DNA of 64,000 nt from Lachnospiraceae bacterium (GCA_902362715.1 CABIXN010000006.1:103115-167114); one strand, 5' to 3'. Positions 1 to 8,488 are shown, counted from the stretch's first letter. The notes: generated by a model from the sequence alone, not told the origin. Translations and numbers: made by a program.

Positions 1-171
1 TCGCCGGTTTATCCAGTATTCTGCCGTATGTATATCTGCCAGACTGACAGTTCCGGTTTTCACTTCTCTTTTCTCACTTTCTGGTCCTTTCTGACCGGCG
101 CACCCGGTTAAAAACATAAAACCGGCAAGTACTGCCGCCAGATATCTTTTTTTAAATATAAACTTTTTCAC
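1..171 (-). CDS. Secreted lipoprotein, N-terminal fragment (runs off the left edge)
   Basis: The first 57 codons of a leftward gene are present. It starts with GTG at 171, nine bases after a GGAGGAA ribosome-binding site at 181-187. The N-terminus is basic (VKKFIFKKRY), followed by a hydrophobic stretch and the lipobox LTGC at residues 21-24, so it should be a lipid-anchored surface protein. The mature part begins AGQKGPESEK and contains the phrase SLADIHTAEYWINR, which recalls the conserved lead-in of SH3b1/NlpC-P60-type cell-wall lipoproteins; that family guess is weak because the rest is missing. Confidence 0.75.
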   Translation of the reverse strand, partial: MKKFIFKKRYLAAVLAGFMFLTGCAGQKGPESEKREVKTGTVSLADIHTAEYWINRR

Positions 172-350
172 CAGCAATTATTCCTCCATTTCTGACTGAC
201 TTTATATTCATAACTCAATTTATAATCTGTATTCCGGAAAAATCCTACAAATGCAGAATTATCTATCCAGCCAGATTGCTTTTGCAGCATACTTCCCGGC
301 CAATCCAGTGCAATCCTGCAAATTATTCTCGATACAATTTCTTCGTGTGA

Positions 351-403
351 TATAAAAAGAAAGATCCGCTATACCGCAAACTGCATAATATAACGGATCT
401 TTC
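351..403 (-). terminator. Intrinsic terminator after the SDR gene
   Basis: A 10-bp perfect stem (359-368 with 394-403) encloses a 25-base loop. Read leftward it is followed by TTTTTAT, as expected for termination of the SDR gene that ends at 438. Confidence 0.8.
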
Positions 404-437
404 ACTCTTTCCTCTGCCTAAGAGCTCAAGTTCCAGA

Positions 438-1238
438 CTATGGTCTCTGTCCCATGCCGCCTTCCAGCGTCAGTGTTTCTCCACTCATATATTTAAAATC
501 CGGAGACGCAAGCTGTACGCAGACTCTTCCGATTTCTTTTTCTACATCCCCGTAATGGCCGGCCGGCGGCATTTTTACATTTGCTTTAAAAGCTTCCGGA
601 TACTCTTTTTCAAAATTCTCCAGCTGTGCAGTCCATGCAAGAGGGCAGATTACATTTGCATTAATCCCATCCTTCCCCCACTCTGTAGCCGCAACTCTTG
701 TAAGACCTCTGATCCCTTCTTTTGCAGCCGCATATGCACACTGCCCGTAATTACCGAAAAGTCCGGCTCCGGAAGCAAAATTAATAACACTTCCCTTACT
801 TTCTTTCAGATATGGATAGCATGCTCTCATATAATAAAACGCCGCATATAATCCGGAATAAAGAGAAAGATCAAACTGTTCCTTTGTATGATCTGCCAGC
901 GTCACTCCGGAAGCAGAAGCCTGTGCATTATTAATCAAAACATCAATTCTGCCAAAAGTGTCTATTGTCTGTTTTACAACATTTGCCACAACAGCCTCAT
1001 TGTCAGCCTGTGCACTGACATCTGCCTGTACCGTCAGCACTGAAATTCCATACAGCCTTTCCAGCTCCTCTTTTGCATCCTCCAGTTTTTTCAGGTTCCG
1101 CCCTGTAATTACAAGGTTTGCTCCCTCTTTTGCATAAGCAGTGGCAATACCATAACCAATTGAGCCACAGCGCCCGTCACTGAGCACAGCTCTGCCCGCC
1201 CCTGTAATAATCGCTGTTTTACCTTTTAAAAATCCCAT
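438..1238 (-). CDS. SDR-family oxidoreductase, probable 12-alpha-hydroxysteroid dehydrogenase
   Basis: A 266-residue short-chain dehydrogenase/reductase. Seen: a Rossmann start TGAG (12-15) in which the glycine motif is stretched by extra residues before GSIGYG, NNAQ at 103-106, Ser156, and YAAAK with Tyr169 and Lys173, so the catalytic Ser-Tyr-Lys set is complete. From memory, the runs NNAQASASG, SGLYAAFYYMR, INFASGAGLFGN and YMSGETLTLEGGMGQRP match clostridial 12-alpha-hydroxysteroid dehydrogenases, which oxidise the 12-alpha-hydroxyl of cholate-type bile acids with NADP. No search was run, so bile acid specificity is an inference from recalled similarity. The start ATG is six bases after AGGAGG. 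The gene is alone, with its own terminator and a palindrome upstream. Confidence 0.8.
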   Translation of the reverse strand: MGFLKGKTAIITGAGRAVLSDGRCGSIGYGIATAYAKEGANLVITGRNLKKLEDAKEELERLYGISVLTVQADVSAQADNEAVVANVVKQTIDTFGRIDVLINNAQASASGVTLADHTKEQFDLSLYSGLYAAFYYMRACYPYLKESKGSVINFASGAGLFGNYGQCAYAAAKEGIRGLTRVAATEWGKDGINANVICPLAWTAQLENFEKEYPEAFKANVKMPPAGHYGDVEKEIGRVCVQLASPDFKYMSGETLTLEGGMGQRP

Positions 1239-1298
1239 ACATTACCTCCTGTCTGCTATCCTGAATATAGTATTTTTTCCGGATAATATTCTTTTTTC

Positions 1299-1314
1299 AT
1301 ACAATATATTGTAT
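1299..1314. promoter_or_regulatory. Perfect 16-bp palindrome upstream of the SDR gene
   Basis: ATACAATATATTGTAT is a perfect inverted repeat about 60 bases upstream of the SDR start and just past the toxin stop. Its position suits a repressor operator for the SDR gene, but no promoter with good spacing was recognised next to it. It is AT-rich, so chance is possible. Confidence 0.35.
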
Positions 1315-1317
1315 CAG

Positions 1318-1569
1318 TCAGATATCCCAAAAGCAGATAATAAAGTTTTTAACCAATGCCTTACGCACACCTTCTGTTCTCCACGGTTCTTCATCCACCA
1401 AAGACATTCTCCCTGGCATATCTGCAAGAGAATTTATTGTATTTTCCATTTCATCAAGCAGGTTATATGCAGCATCCGGCGCACACAACTCATGTGCAAT
1501 GTAATGTGTAATCTCTTGCATCTGCTCTAGTGCCTGTCTGGTTACTTTTACCTCATAAGTTATTGCCAT
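1318..1569 (-). CDS. RelE/ParE-family toxin, C-terminally truncated
   Basis: An 83-residue protein with the RelE/ParE layout: an early basic strand (YEVKVTRQALEQM), helices, and the late motif PWRTEGVRKALVKNFIICFW. Family members usually continue for about 15-20 more residues, forming the last strands that carry catalytic residues. Here the frame stops at TGA directly after CFWDI. The toxin therefore looks inactivated or strongly shortened. It follows its antitoxin gene by three bases, as in a normal RelBE-type operon. Confidence 0.75.
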   Translation of the reverse strand: MAITYEVKVTRQALEQMQEITHYIAHELCAPDAAYNLLDEMENTINSLADMPGRMSLVDEEPWRTEGVRKALVKNFIICFWDI

Positions 1570-1572
1570 GCA

Positions 1573-1872
1573 TTAAACACCTGCTCTAAGGCTGGAAAAT
1601 GCATCTGCCACTGATACAGACTCATCTGCTTTTGCCTGCTTTAACCCCTTCTCCATCATTGTATCAAATTCTGCTTCTGATAAAATATCTCTTGTTGGAA
1701 TCGCTTTTGGTAATGTCATCATGAAAGGAATCCCATTATGATTGATCACCTGTCTATATGTCATATCAATAAATACAGAAACTGGTATACCCAATTTTTC
1801 AAGAATCGCTTCTGCGCTTTCTTTAATATCCGGCTGTATACGAGCTGTTACATTTGCTGTTTTTGCTGCCAT
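1573..1872 (-). CDS. RelB/DinJ-family antitoxin
   Basis: A 99-residue protein starting MAAKTANVTARIQPDIKESAE, the typical ribbon-helix-helix opening of RelB/DinJ antitoxins, which neutralise the partner toxin and repress their own promoter. The ATG at 1872 is chosen because GGAAAGGTGG lies about nine bases upstream; a GTG at 1884 sits inside that ribosome-binding site. The C-terminal part (ILSEAEFDTMMEKGLKQAKADE) is the usual toxin-wrapping region. It lies directly before the toxin gene. Confidence 0.85.
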   Translation of the reverse strand: MAAKTANVTARIQPDIKESAEAILEKLGIPVSVFIDMTYRQVINHNGIPFMMTLPKAIPTRDILSEAEFDTMMEKGLKQAKADESVSVADAFSSLRAGV

Positions 1873-1917
1873 AAAGATTACCACCTTTCCTTTTTTCTAA
1901 GTATAGAATAGTATTTT

Positions 1918-1936
1918 GTATCGCAAATTGCAATAC
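1918..1936. promoter_or_regulatory. Imperfect palindrome, probable toxin-antitoxin operator
   Basis: GTATCGCAAATTGCAATAC matches its own reverse complement at 16 of 19 positions. It lies about 46 bases upstream of the antitoxin start, where RelB-type proteins bind to repress their operon. Confidence 0.5.
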
Positions 1937-1940
1937 ATTT

Positions 1941-2420
1941 TCGAAAAATCAGCAATCTACGATTATCATACACACTCTCTGAATTAGTATTTCCACATCG
2001 GATTGCTCTATCCAATCCCATAATTACAGCAATGGCGCCATCCATCGAAGAACTGGATGACCTCCGCGAACCAGTTTCTGTTCCAGAGTCAACTTCGTGA
2101 GTTCCTTCGTAGGTGGTGACATATCCTTAAATCCCTGACTGAACGGAACTACTATAAATCCCATTCCTTCCAATTCTTCTTCATTCACTGTAAAGGAACA
2201 GGCATCCCACTTGTCCATTGGCATCCACCGGACTGCCTGTTTTACCCACTGATTCAAACAAAGCTGTCTGAATGCATTCTCTTCCCTCGGATTCTGTTTT
2301 GCCGAATCGCAGGCTGCCTGAACTTTATCAATACCAACGTAATCCCAAGAGACGGAATTTACCTTCTCCCATACCTCTGGTTCCGTCCAGCCACCATTCT
2401 CATCTGCACCATAAATCACC
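1941..2420 (-). pseudogene. Phage large terminase subunit (TerL) remnant
   Basis: Three pieces of a TerL protein can be read leftward. The first (about 2420-2180) holds YGADENGGWTEPEVWEKVN and the FRQLCLNQWVKQAVRWMPMDKW block, which normally precedes the nuclease domain. It jumps straight from NEEELEG to GFIVVPFSQGFKDMSPPT, so most of the nuclease domain is deleted. After HPVLRWM the frame changes and the usual C-terminal block (IMGLDRAIRCG ... ESVYDNRRLL) follows down to about 1941, again with a missing stretch. The ATPase half is absent. This is a dead prophage gene. Family assignment rests on recalled motifs. Confidence 0.75.
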
Positions 2421-2460
2421 GGAGGTACACTCATCCCACACACATGCACTAGACGCTTAA

Positions 2461-2673
2461 CACTACACAGGACTTTCTCCCGAGGCACTGAATCAATTAC
2501 ATCAGTATCGTGAAATTCTCCCTCAGGAACCCGATTGGATGGAAATTGTAGATGTAGAAGAAAACTGGGCTTCTCATAAAAACTACAGAGTCTTTGCACA
2601 ATATCTTATTGAAAACACGATTATGGAAAAATTGCCTAAGGCTCTACATATCAACACTAAGTTTAATGTGTGA
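2461..2673 (+). pseudogene. Unrecognised rightward reading-frame remnant
   Basis: An open frame of 70 codons, with the first ATG at 2539, reads like natural protein (PEALNQLHQYREILPQEPDW and later ASHKNYRVFAQYLIENTIME). It ends in the rlmCD-tail fragment on the other strand. I do not recognise the family. Lack of a ribosome-binding site and its place among broken genes suggest the 3' end of a disrupted gene. Confidence 0.3.
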
Positions 2674-2721
2674 ATCAGGCTTGGTTTTTTGGTTGTCCAA
2701 AAGGATGACAGTCTCCACATG
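2644..2721 (-). pseudogene. Third, degenerate copy of the rlmCD 3' tail
   Basis: Read leftward, this 25-codon piece gives HVETVILLDN, QKTKPDSHIK and LSVDM, then TAG. It aligns with the rlmCD tail HVETVVLLSRKLPGSHINVKV and with the copy at 4542. It starts exactly at the direct repeat shared with 4535-4645, so it marks a third junction of the integration scar. Confidence 0.7.
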
Positions 2722-2820
2722 AGTACCAAATCAAAACATATACCCACAAAATCACGGAAATATCGGCAATATTTATACAGTACTAATACTACTCATGCAT
2801 CCGTTTTCCCACAAAATATA
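2711..2820. repeat. Direct repeat, copy B (left junction of the DUF1016 segment)
   Basis: The first 48 bases (2711-2758) are identical to 4535-4582, and the similarity continues with scattered mismatches to about 2820. The two copies are 1,824 bases apart in the same orientation and bracket the DUF1016 gene. The repeat begins with the sequence coding for HVET of the rlmCD tail. Confidence 0.9.
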
Positions 2821-2855
2821 GATTCTATTAATTTTGTATCACCTTAATGCAAAAT

Positions 2856-3881
2856 CTACTCCTCATTACCAATACTTTCTTCTACTGTCTTAATAGATTC
2901 CAATGCTTGATATTCCTGCTTTAATTCACGCAACAATTCTTCCTCGCTTGGTAAATACAATTTGTATTTTGAAGCGAAAATCTGTGTTTCATTTTCAGGT
3001 AACGTATACTTAACTACAGACTCACTTTTATCGGCACACAAAACAATACCAATCGGCGGATTATCTCCTTCATTCATAAGTTCTCGTTCATAATAATGAA
3101 CATACATCTGCATCTGTCCTAAATCCTGATGTGTTAAGTCTCCAACCTTTAAATCAATCAACACAAAACATTTTAAGATGTAATTATAGAATACAAGGTC
3201 AATTCTAAAATGACGTCCGTCAAATGTTATTCTTTTCTGCCTTGCGACAAATGAAAATCCTCTGCCAAGTTCCAAAAGAAATTTCTGTAAATGTGTAATT
3301 AACGCTTGTTCTAAATCACTTTCATAAAAATCATCATTAGGTGTCAGTCCAAGAAATTCTAATACATATGGGTCACGAATGACATCTTCTGGTTTCCTTG
3401 CCGGCTCTAATGTCTGTATTTCTTCTGCAACCTGCTCCTTATTTTTACTGGATAATAACCTTTCATAAAAAAAGGAATTTATCTGACGCTCAAGCTGTCT
3501 TGTACTCCATTGAGATTTTACAGCTTCCTGCATATAAAATTCTCTTGCATTTTCATTCTCTACTCGCATTAGAAGGCGATAATGCGTCCAACTCAATTCG
3601 CTACGCAATGCGTAGCCATTTGGAAATGTTAAATAAAATTGCCGCATATTTTTCAAATTTGTAACGGTAAATCCTTTACCAAAATCCCGTGTCATTTGCT
3701 TTGACAACTCTTTTAACAAACCTGCACCATACGCAGCCTTTTCATTACCGCCTTGTTCTTCAATGATTGATTTTCCTATATTCCAGTAGGCTTCAACCAT
3801 TGCAAAATTAGCTGTCTGATAAATCTTATTTCTTGCTGAGATTAAAATTTTTTTAATCTCATTATAAAATTGTTCATTCAT
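2856..3881 (-). CDS. DUF1016 / YhcG-family PD-(D/E)XK nuclease
   Basis: A 341-residue protein with two parts. The N-terminal half (about 1-150: YQTANFAMVEAYWNIGKSI, LSWTHYRLLMRVENENAREFYMQEAV) is the helical DUF1016 N-terminal domain. The C-terminal half (about 160-330) is a PD-(D/E)XK nuclease fold, with RIDLVFYN followed by VLIDLKVG supplying the acidic residues and lysine. The family occurs next to restriction-modification genes and on mobile DNA, and its true substrate is not settled. The start is supported by GGAGGA five bases upstream. It is the only intact gene in the rlmCD-tail scar and sits alone between two copies of the 110-bp repeat. Confidence 0.85.
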   Translation of the reverse strand: MNEQFYNEIKKILISARNKIYQTANFAMVEAYWNIGKSIIEEQGGNEKAAYGAGLLKELSKQMTRDFGKGFTVTNLKNMRQFYLTFPNGYALRSELSWTHYRLLMRVENENAREFYMQEAVKSQWSTRQLERQINSFFYERLLSSKNKEQVAEEIQTLEPARKPEDVIRDPYVLEFLGLTPNDDFYESDLEQALITHLQKFLLELGRGFSFVARQKRITFDGRHFRIDLVFYNYILKCFVLIDLKVGDLTHQDLGQMQMYVHYYERELMNEGDNPPIGIVLCADKSESVVKYTLPENETQIFASKYKLYLPSEEELLRELKQEYQALESIKTVEESIGNEE

Positions 3882-4053
3882 AAAAGTCCTCCGCTAAGCC
3901 ACACAAAACATTCACCTCATGTTTTATTTATACAGATCTCTTCTAAGTCGATTCACAAGTATATTAAACTGTTCCTCATTTTTCAGCTGAATAAGCAGGA
4001 AAAAGTACAATTTGAGCAAATACAATTATAGATTCGTATACCCTCTTTTTTCA

Positions 4054-4542
4054 TCAAAAATATACTTCTTTCTGTCTTGCATTGGTTGAAAGACGAATGT
4101 AGACAACACTAACGTTATAACTGAAGATCCTAGTATGCTGATAATTATAGATAATGTTATATCTATACTCATTTTCTAATCCCTTCTGCCATGATTCAAT
4201 AATTTCAAAATGCTTCAATGCATCCTTTATTGCCTCTACCTTCTCTGCTGTCGGATGTTTCTTCGGCTGTTTCAATTCCTCTACCGCATTAGGAGCATCA
4301 TACATCGGTAAGCCTAAATCTCTCTTAACCTCTGCAATATATGCAGTATGTACTTTGAAGCCGTATTTTGCTTCTATGTACTCCTTAATCATCTTGTAGG
4401 TAACTCGCTCTTTTGGCTTGTATGCAACGGCTTTCTTAGCAATATTATCAAGCGGCACTTTGCCCTCGCCCTCGCCAAACTCAACTTTTACGTTGATATG
4501 ACTGTCGGGCTTTTTGTGGGAAAGCAGTACTACCGTCTCCAC
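4054..4542 (-). pseudogene. Second copy of the rlmCD C-terminal tail, with long extension
   Basis: Begins in frame with HVETVVLLSHKKPDSHINV and KVEFGEGEGKVPL, matching the last 50 residues of RlmCD encoded at 5843-6000, and continues past KPKERV into TYKMIKEYIEAKYGFKVHTA and YIAEVKRDLGLPMYDAPNAV. From memory that continuation is the C-terminal extension seen on many Lachnospiraceae RlmCD proteins, which the local rlmCD lacks. The only possible start is GTG with no ribosome-binding site, and the end after ALKHFEIIESW looks foreign. I read it as the displaced tail of rlmCD or of an earlier element rather than a gene of its own, though its expression cannot be excluded. Confidence 0.6.
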
Positions 4543-4645
4543 ATGAGTACCAAATCAAAACATATACCCACAAAATCACGGAGATATGGATAATACTTAT
4601 ACAGTACTAACACTAATCGCGCAACCCTTTTCACACAAAAATATA
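4535..4645. repeat. Direct repeat, copy A (right junction of the DUF1016 segment)
   Basis: Partner of the repeat at 2711-2820, with 48 identical bases at the left end. Read leftward, the last part (ATATGTTTTGATTTGGTACT then CATGTGGAGAC) is a degenerate version of the rlmCD stretch coding for DMFGFTGHVET, so the repeat derives from rlmCD itself. Confidence 0.9.
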
Positions 4646-4701
4646 TTTAATACCATTTTTACACCATTTATTTTCTTCTGCTTTTTCCTACTTTATAAAT
4701 T

Positions 4702-5722
4702 CTACTTTTCTCTTTCTTCTAATTCCATCAAAAACTTATCATAATCAGACATAAAGAGTCTGTCTTGTACAATACGATATTTTTCAAATTCTGTTTCTGC
4801 ATGAAGTTTTGCCTGCTCTGCACTAATCTTACCTGTACCTGTAAGTATCTCATTTCCATTAAATTCCAGAAAACCATCCAAGCGCTTTGCCCAATCTTCC
4901 ATACTCATCGGAATGTGACGTTCTGCCTGTAATTCTGCATAATCAAGATATAAAGACACAATCCTTTCCATATAGGACATTTCTTTGTCATTCAAATAAT
5001 TCTTTGCAATTGACACATCAGCTTTTACAATTTTTCCATTTGGAGCTGCTTCCCATGTAGACAATCCCATATGTTCCTCTTCTGCATTAGCTCGTTCAGC
5101 AATAAGTTCTGCTGCCGTATGTCTATGAACAGCCCAATGCATTTTATTTTGTACGTTCTGAAAGCCTTATCTCGCGGATGTTCTCTAACTGCCGCTCAAA
5201 ATACTCATCTGTGAACATATGACCTTTTTTTAAACGCTCTTTATCCATTGACCAACCCTGAATGGTATAATCTTTAACAATTTGTCCCGACCATTTCCGA
5301 AAGCGAACCGCCCTGTCATTATTAACCTTAAATCCCACTGCAATAATCATCTGCAAATTATAATGGATAATTTCACGGTTTACCTGCCTTGTTCCTTCCG
5401 TTTGAACTATTCGGAATTTCCGAACAGTTGCTTCCTCCACAAGTTCACCATCGCCATATATTTTTTTAATATGCTCATTTATTGTCGGCAAACTTACGTC
5501 ATAAAGCTGTGCCATCATTCTCTGCGTCAGCCATATATTCTCATCCTCATAGCGCATTTCCATACTATCCGCATTATCTCCGATAGATGCGACATATGTC
5601 AGATATTCTGCTGCCGAGCTATGAATAGCTATCTCATTTTTCTTTTTTGTCAATATATTTCTCCCAATGCAATTTTTCATCGTTACTCTAACACTAAAAC
5701 CGCCTTTATCTAACGAGTTCAA
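4702..5722 (-). pseudogene. RhuM-family (virulence_RhuM) protein, broken by an internal deletion
   Basis: Two abutting leftward frames are the two halves of one RhuM-type protein. The first (5722-5144) has the DNA-binding-like opening NIWLTQRMMAQLYDVSLPTI and ends at REIRLSERTK. The second (5142-4702) resumes at QNKMHWAVHRHTAAELIAER and continues to the normal C-terminus. About 30 codons that usually join them (FYQKITDIYATAVDYDVTAP-like) are missing and the frame shifts at the junction near 5143-5150. RhuM proteins are common cargo of genomic islands and their role is unclear. As it stands no full protein can be made. Confidence 0.8.
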
Positions 5723-5842
5723 ATTTTATTTATAATAAGTCCTTTCTCAGCCGCATTACCAACACATTAAACTATTCTTCATTTTGCTGTTAGAAAAATC
5801 TTTCTACTTCTTTTGTTAAACCGTTATCCTTGGAAATCAGCT

Positions 5843-7111
5843 TCAACTTAGGAATTTAACTCGCTCTTTCGGCTTATAGGTTTCTGTCCTTTCGGAGATT
5901 GCCTTTAAAGGAACTTTACCCCTACCCTCGCCAAACTCGACTTTTACGTTGATATGACTACCAGGTAACTTACGGGACAGAAGTACTACCGTCTCAACAT
6001 GCCCCGTAAACCCGAACATATCCACCGGCCACGCTTCTTTCATCTGATATCCTTTTTTTGTCAGATATTTTAAATCTCTGGCAAGAGTTTCGGGATTACA
6101 GGAAATGTACACGATTTTTTCAGGGGAAAGCCTCACTGCGGATTCCATAAACTCTTCCGTACTCCCGCTTCTTGGCGGATCCATAAAAACCACATCCGCT
6201 TTTTCCTTTTGCATTGCCATCTTCCGCATAAAAGCGCCGGCATCCCCCTGGAAAAAACGGATATTTTTTATCCCGTTAAGTTTTGCATTCCGCACTGCAT
6301 CCCGGACTGCATCCTTATTAAGCTCCACACCTATCACTTCTCTGGCGGATTTTGCGGCTATCATACCGATAGTTCCGATTCCGCAGTAGGCATCCAGTAC
6401 CCTTTCTTCTCCGGTAAGCCCTGCAAGCTCTATAGCCTTTCCATAGAGCACCTCTGTCTGCACCGGGTTTACCTGATAAAAAGATTTTGCTGAAATGCGG
6501 AATCTGCATCCGCACAGCTGATCTTCAATATATCCTTTACCGTAAATAACCGTTTCTTTCTCGCCCAAGACCATACTGGTTTTTTTATCGTTTACATTGA
6601 TAAGCACCGTTGTAATTTCCGGGTGGAGCTTTAACAGTGCTTTCACAAAATTGTTCTTAGATGGCAGAATAGGAGAAGCAAGCACCAGCACCACCATGAT
6701 CTCTCCGCTGGCAAATCCCCTGCGGATCAGTACATGGCGAAGGAGACCATAGCGGGTATCCTCATTGTATACTTTAATTTTAAAAGACTTTAACAGTCCC
6801 CTGATATCATTAATAATTGCATCCGCCTTCTGATCCTCAATGAGACACTCAGTAACAGGAACTACTTTATGCGTTCCTTCCTGATATACACCGGAGACAA
6901 TGGTCCCATTTTTCTGTCTGTCAAACACTGCATGGACTTTATTTCTATAATGATATGGATTTTCCATCCCGATTATGGGCTTTACCTTCCCAAAGGGTTC
7001 TAGCAGCTTTCTTACCTTTGTCTGTTTTTGTTTTAACTGCTCTTCATAGGGGATTCCCTGATACTGGCAGCCGCCGCATTTTTTTGCCGCCGGACATTTC
7101 TTATTTTCCAT
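5843..7111 (-). CDS. rlmCD: 23S rRNA (uracil-C5)-methyltransferase RlmCD
   Basis: A 422-residue RumA-family enzyme that methylates uracil C5 in 23S rRNA using S-adenosylmethionine. Seen: iron-sulfur cysteines near the N-terminus (CPAAKKCGGCQYQ), the SAM-binding motif LDAYCGIGTIGMIAA, DPPRSG, and the nucleophile loop YISCNPETLARDL. Unlike classic RumA there is no N-terminal TRAM domain. The protein has a tail after the normal end (SHINVKVEFGEGRGKVPLKA) that is cut at KPKERVKFLS, exactly where the copy at 4054-4542 continues, so the C-terminal extension has been displaced by insertion. The catalytic core is intact. RBS AAAGGAG precedes the ATG. Confidence 0.92.
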   Translation of the reverse strand: MENKKCPAAKKCGGCQYQGIPYEEQLKQKQTKVRKLLEPFGKVKPIIGMENPYHYRNKVHAVFDRQKNGTIVSGVYQEGTHKVVPVTECLIEDQKADAIINDIRGLLKSFKIKVYNEDTRYGLLRHVLIRRGFASGEIMVVLVLASPILPSKNNFVKALLKLHPEITTVLINVNDKKTSMVLGEKETVIYGKGYIEDQLCGCRFRISAKSFYQVNPVQTEVLYGKAIELAGLTGEERVLDAYCGIGTIGMIAAKSAREVIGVELNKDAVRDAVRNAKLNGIKNIRFFQGDAGAFMRKMAMQKEKADVVFMDPPRSGSTEEFMESAVRLSPEKIVYISCNPETLARDLKYLTKKGYQMKEAWPVDMFGFTGHVETVVLLSRKLPGSHINVKVEFGEGRGKVPLKAISERTETYKPKERVKFLS

Positions 7112-7183
7112 AAAAACTCCTTTATATTCTCAACAGCTCCATCTTATTTTTTAGGTTATAGCAGATTATAGCAAAAACCCCGC

Positions 7184-8404
7184 CTACTTTTCCTCACATA
7201 CCTGGAAAATATAAAATTTCAGGTAATAAGACTCATCTGCACACCAGAGAATCGGATGGTCCGGCGCCTGGGTTTTAAATTCCACCTGCCGCAGTCTTTT
7301 ATGTACATTCCGGGCCGCCTGATGAATGGTTTTTGTAAATAACTCATAGGACATAAAGTGTGAACAGGAACAAGTGGCCAGATAACCGCCGTCTTTTACC
7401 AGTTTCATTCCACGCAGATTGATTTCCCGGTAGCCTTTTACCGCATTTTTAACAGACTTTCTTGACTTTGTAAATGCCGGAGGATCCAAAATTACCACAT
7501 CAAACTTCTCACCTGCCGCTTCCAGCTTGGGAAGAAGTTCAAACACATCCGCACACTGAAACTTTACCCGCTCTTCCAGTCCGTTTAAAGCTGCATTTTC
7601 CCGGGCCTGTGCACATCCAAGCTCCGATGCATCCACGCCAAGTACCTCTTTTGCACCGGCGATTCCAGCGTTTAAAGCAAACGATCCTGTATGCGTAAAG
7701 CAGTCCAGTACTTTTGCACCTTTGCACAGTCTTTGAATTGCCAGCCGGTTATATTTCTGATCCAGAAAAAAGCCCGTTTTCTGACCGTCTTTAACATCCA
7801 CCAGATACTTCACGCCATTTTCCGTAATTTCTACTTTCGTATCAAAGGATTCTCCTATAAATCCTTTCAAACGCTCCATGCCTTCCTGTTCCCGGACTTT
7901 TGCATCGCTTCGTTCATAGACGCCGCGGATTTTTATTCCGTCCCCAAGAAGTATTTCTTTTAATAATTCAATTAGTACAGGCTTTAACCGGTCAATGCCC
8001 AGAGCCAGAGATTCCACAACCAGCACATCCGAAAATTTATCAATAACTATGCCTGGAAGAAAATCCGCTTCTCCGAACACAATCCGGCAGCTGGAGATAT
8101 CCACGGTTTTTTTCCGATATTCCCAGGCGTCCCGCAGACGCATAGTTAAAAACTCCCGGTCAATTACCTGATCTTTGTTCCGGGTCATCATTCGAATACG
8201 GATTTTAGAATTTTCATTAATAAATCCTTTCCCCATAGGATAACCGTCAAAATCATGTACAATAACAATGTCGCCATTTTCAAAGGAACCGGCAACAGAA
8301 GCAATCTCATTATCAAACACCCACATACCGCCGGCCTTTATCGTCCTTCCCTCTCCTTTTTTCAACGTTACCACTGCCAGATTTTTATGTTCAAACTGTT
8401 CCAC
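7184..8404 (-). CDS. RlmI-type 23S rRNA (cytosine-C5)-methyltransferase
   Basis: A 406-residue class I SAM-dependent methyltransferase with an N-terminal PUA-like RNA-binding domain (about 1-85, LKKGEGRTIKAGGMWVFDNE) and a C-terminal Rossmann methyltransferase domain. Seen: DGQKTGFFLDQKYNR, the SAM motif VLDCFTHTGSFALNAG, LDPPAFTKS, and a CSCSHF cysteine loop. This is the RlmI/YccW layout, which acts on a cytosine of 23S rRNA; the exact position in this organism is inferred. It lies 72 bases upstream of rlmCD on the same strand, so the two rRNA modification genes may be co-transcribed. Confidence 0.88.
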   Translation of the reverse strand: MEQFEHKNLAVVTLKKGEGRTIKAGGMWVFDNEIASVAGSFENGDIVIVHDFDGYPMGKGFINENSKIRIRMMTRNKDQVIDREFLTMRLRDAWEYRKKTVDISSCRIVFGEADFLPGIVIDKFSDVLVVESLALGIDRLKPVLIELLKEILLGDGIKIRGVYERSDAKVREQEGMERLKGFIGESFDTKVEITENGVKYLVDVKDGQKTGFFLDQKYNRLAIQRLCKGAKVLDCFTHTGSFALNAGIAGAKEVLGVDASELGCAQARENAALNGLEERVKFQCADVFELLPKLEAAGEKFDVVILDPPAFTKSRKSVKNAVKGYREINLRGMKLVKDGGYLATCSCSHFMSYELFTKTIHQAARNVHKRLRQVEFKTQAPDHPILWCADESYYLKFYIFQVCEEK

Positions 8405-8488
8405 ACACTTGTCCTCTTATTTTTATTTTAACTATCTTTATACTATTTGTTACTTTATTTTTCTTGTTGTATCTTTTATAATTCACTG

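Larger units (their letters stand above)
1941..5842. mobile_element. Scar of repeated integrations at the 3' end of rlmCD
   Basis: Between the end of rlmCD and the toxin-antitoxin operon lie three copies of the rlmCD tail (5843-6000, 4054-4542, 2644-2721), each beginning with CATGT(T/G)GAGAC. They separate a RhuM pseudogene, a DUF1016 gene and a terminase remnant. The 3' end of rum-type 23S rRNA uracil methyltransferase genes is a known target of some streptococcal conjugative elements and prophages, so the arrangement fits nested or successive insertions. No integrase gene is left in the window. Confidence 0.65.

Noticed and set aside
171..300. A 41-codon leftward frame (starting MLQKQSGWIDN) whose TGA overlaps the lipoprotein GTG start.
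   Set aside because: It has only a poorly spaced ribosome-binding site, resembles no known peptide and is within chance length for this base composition.
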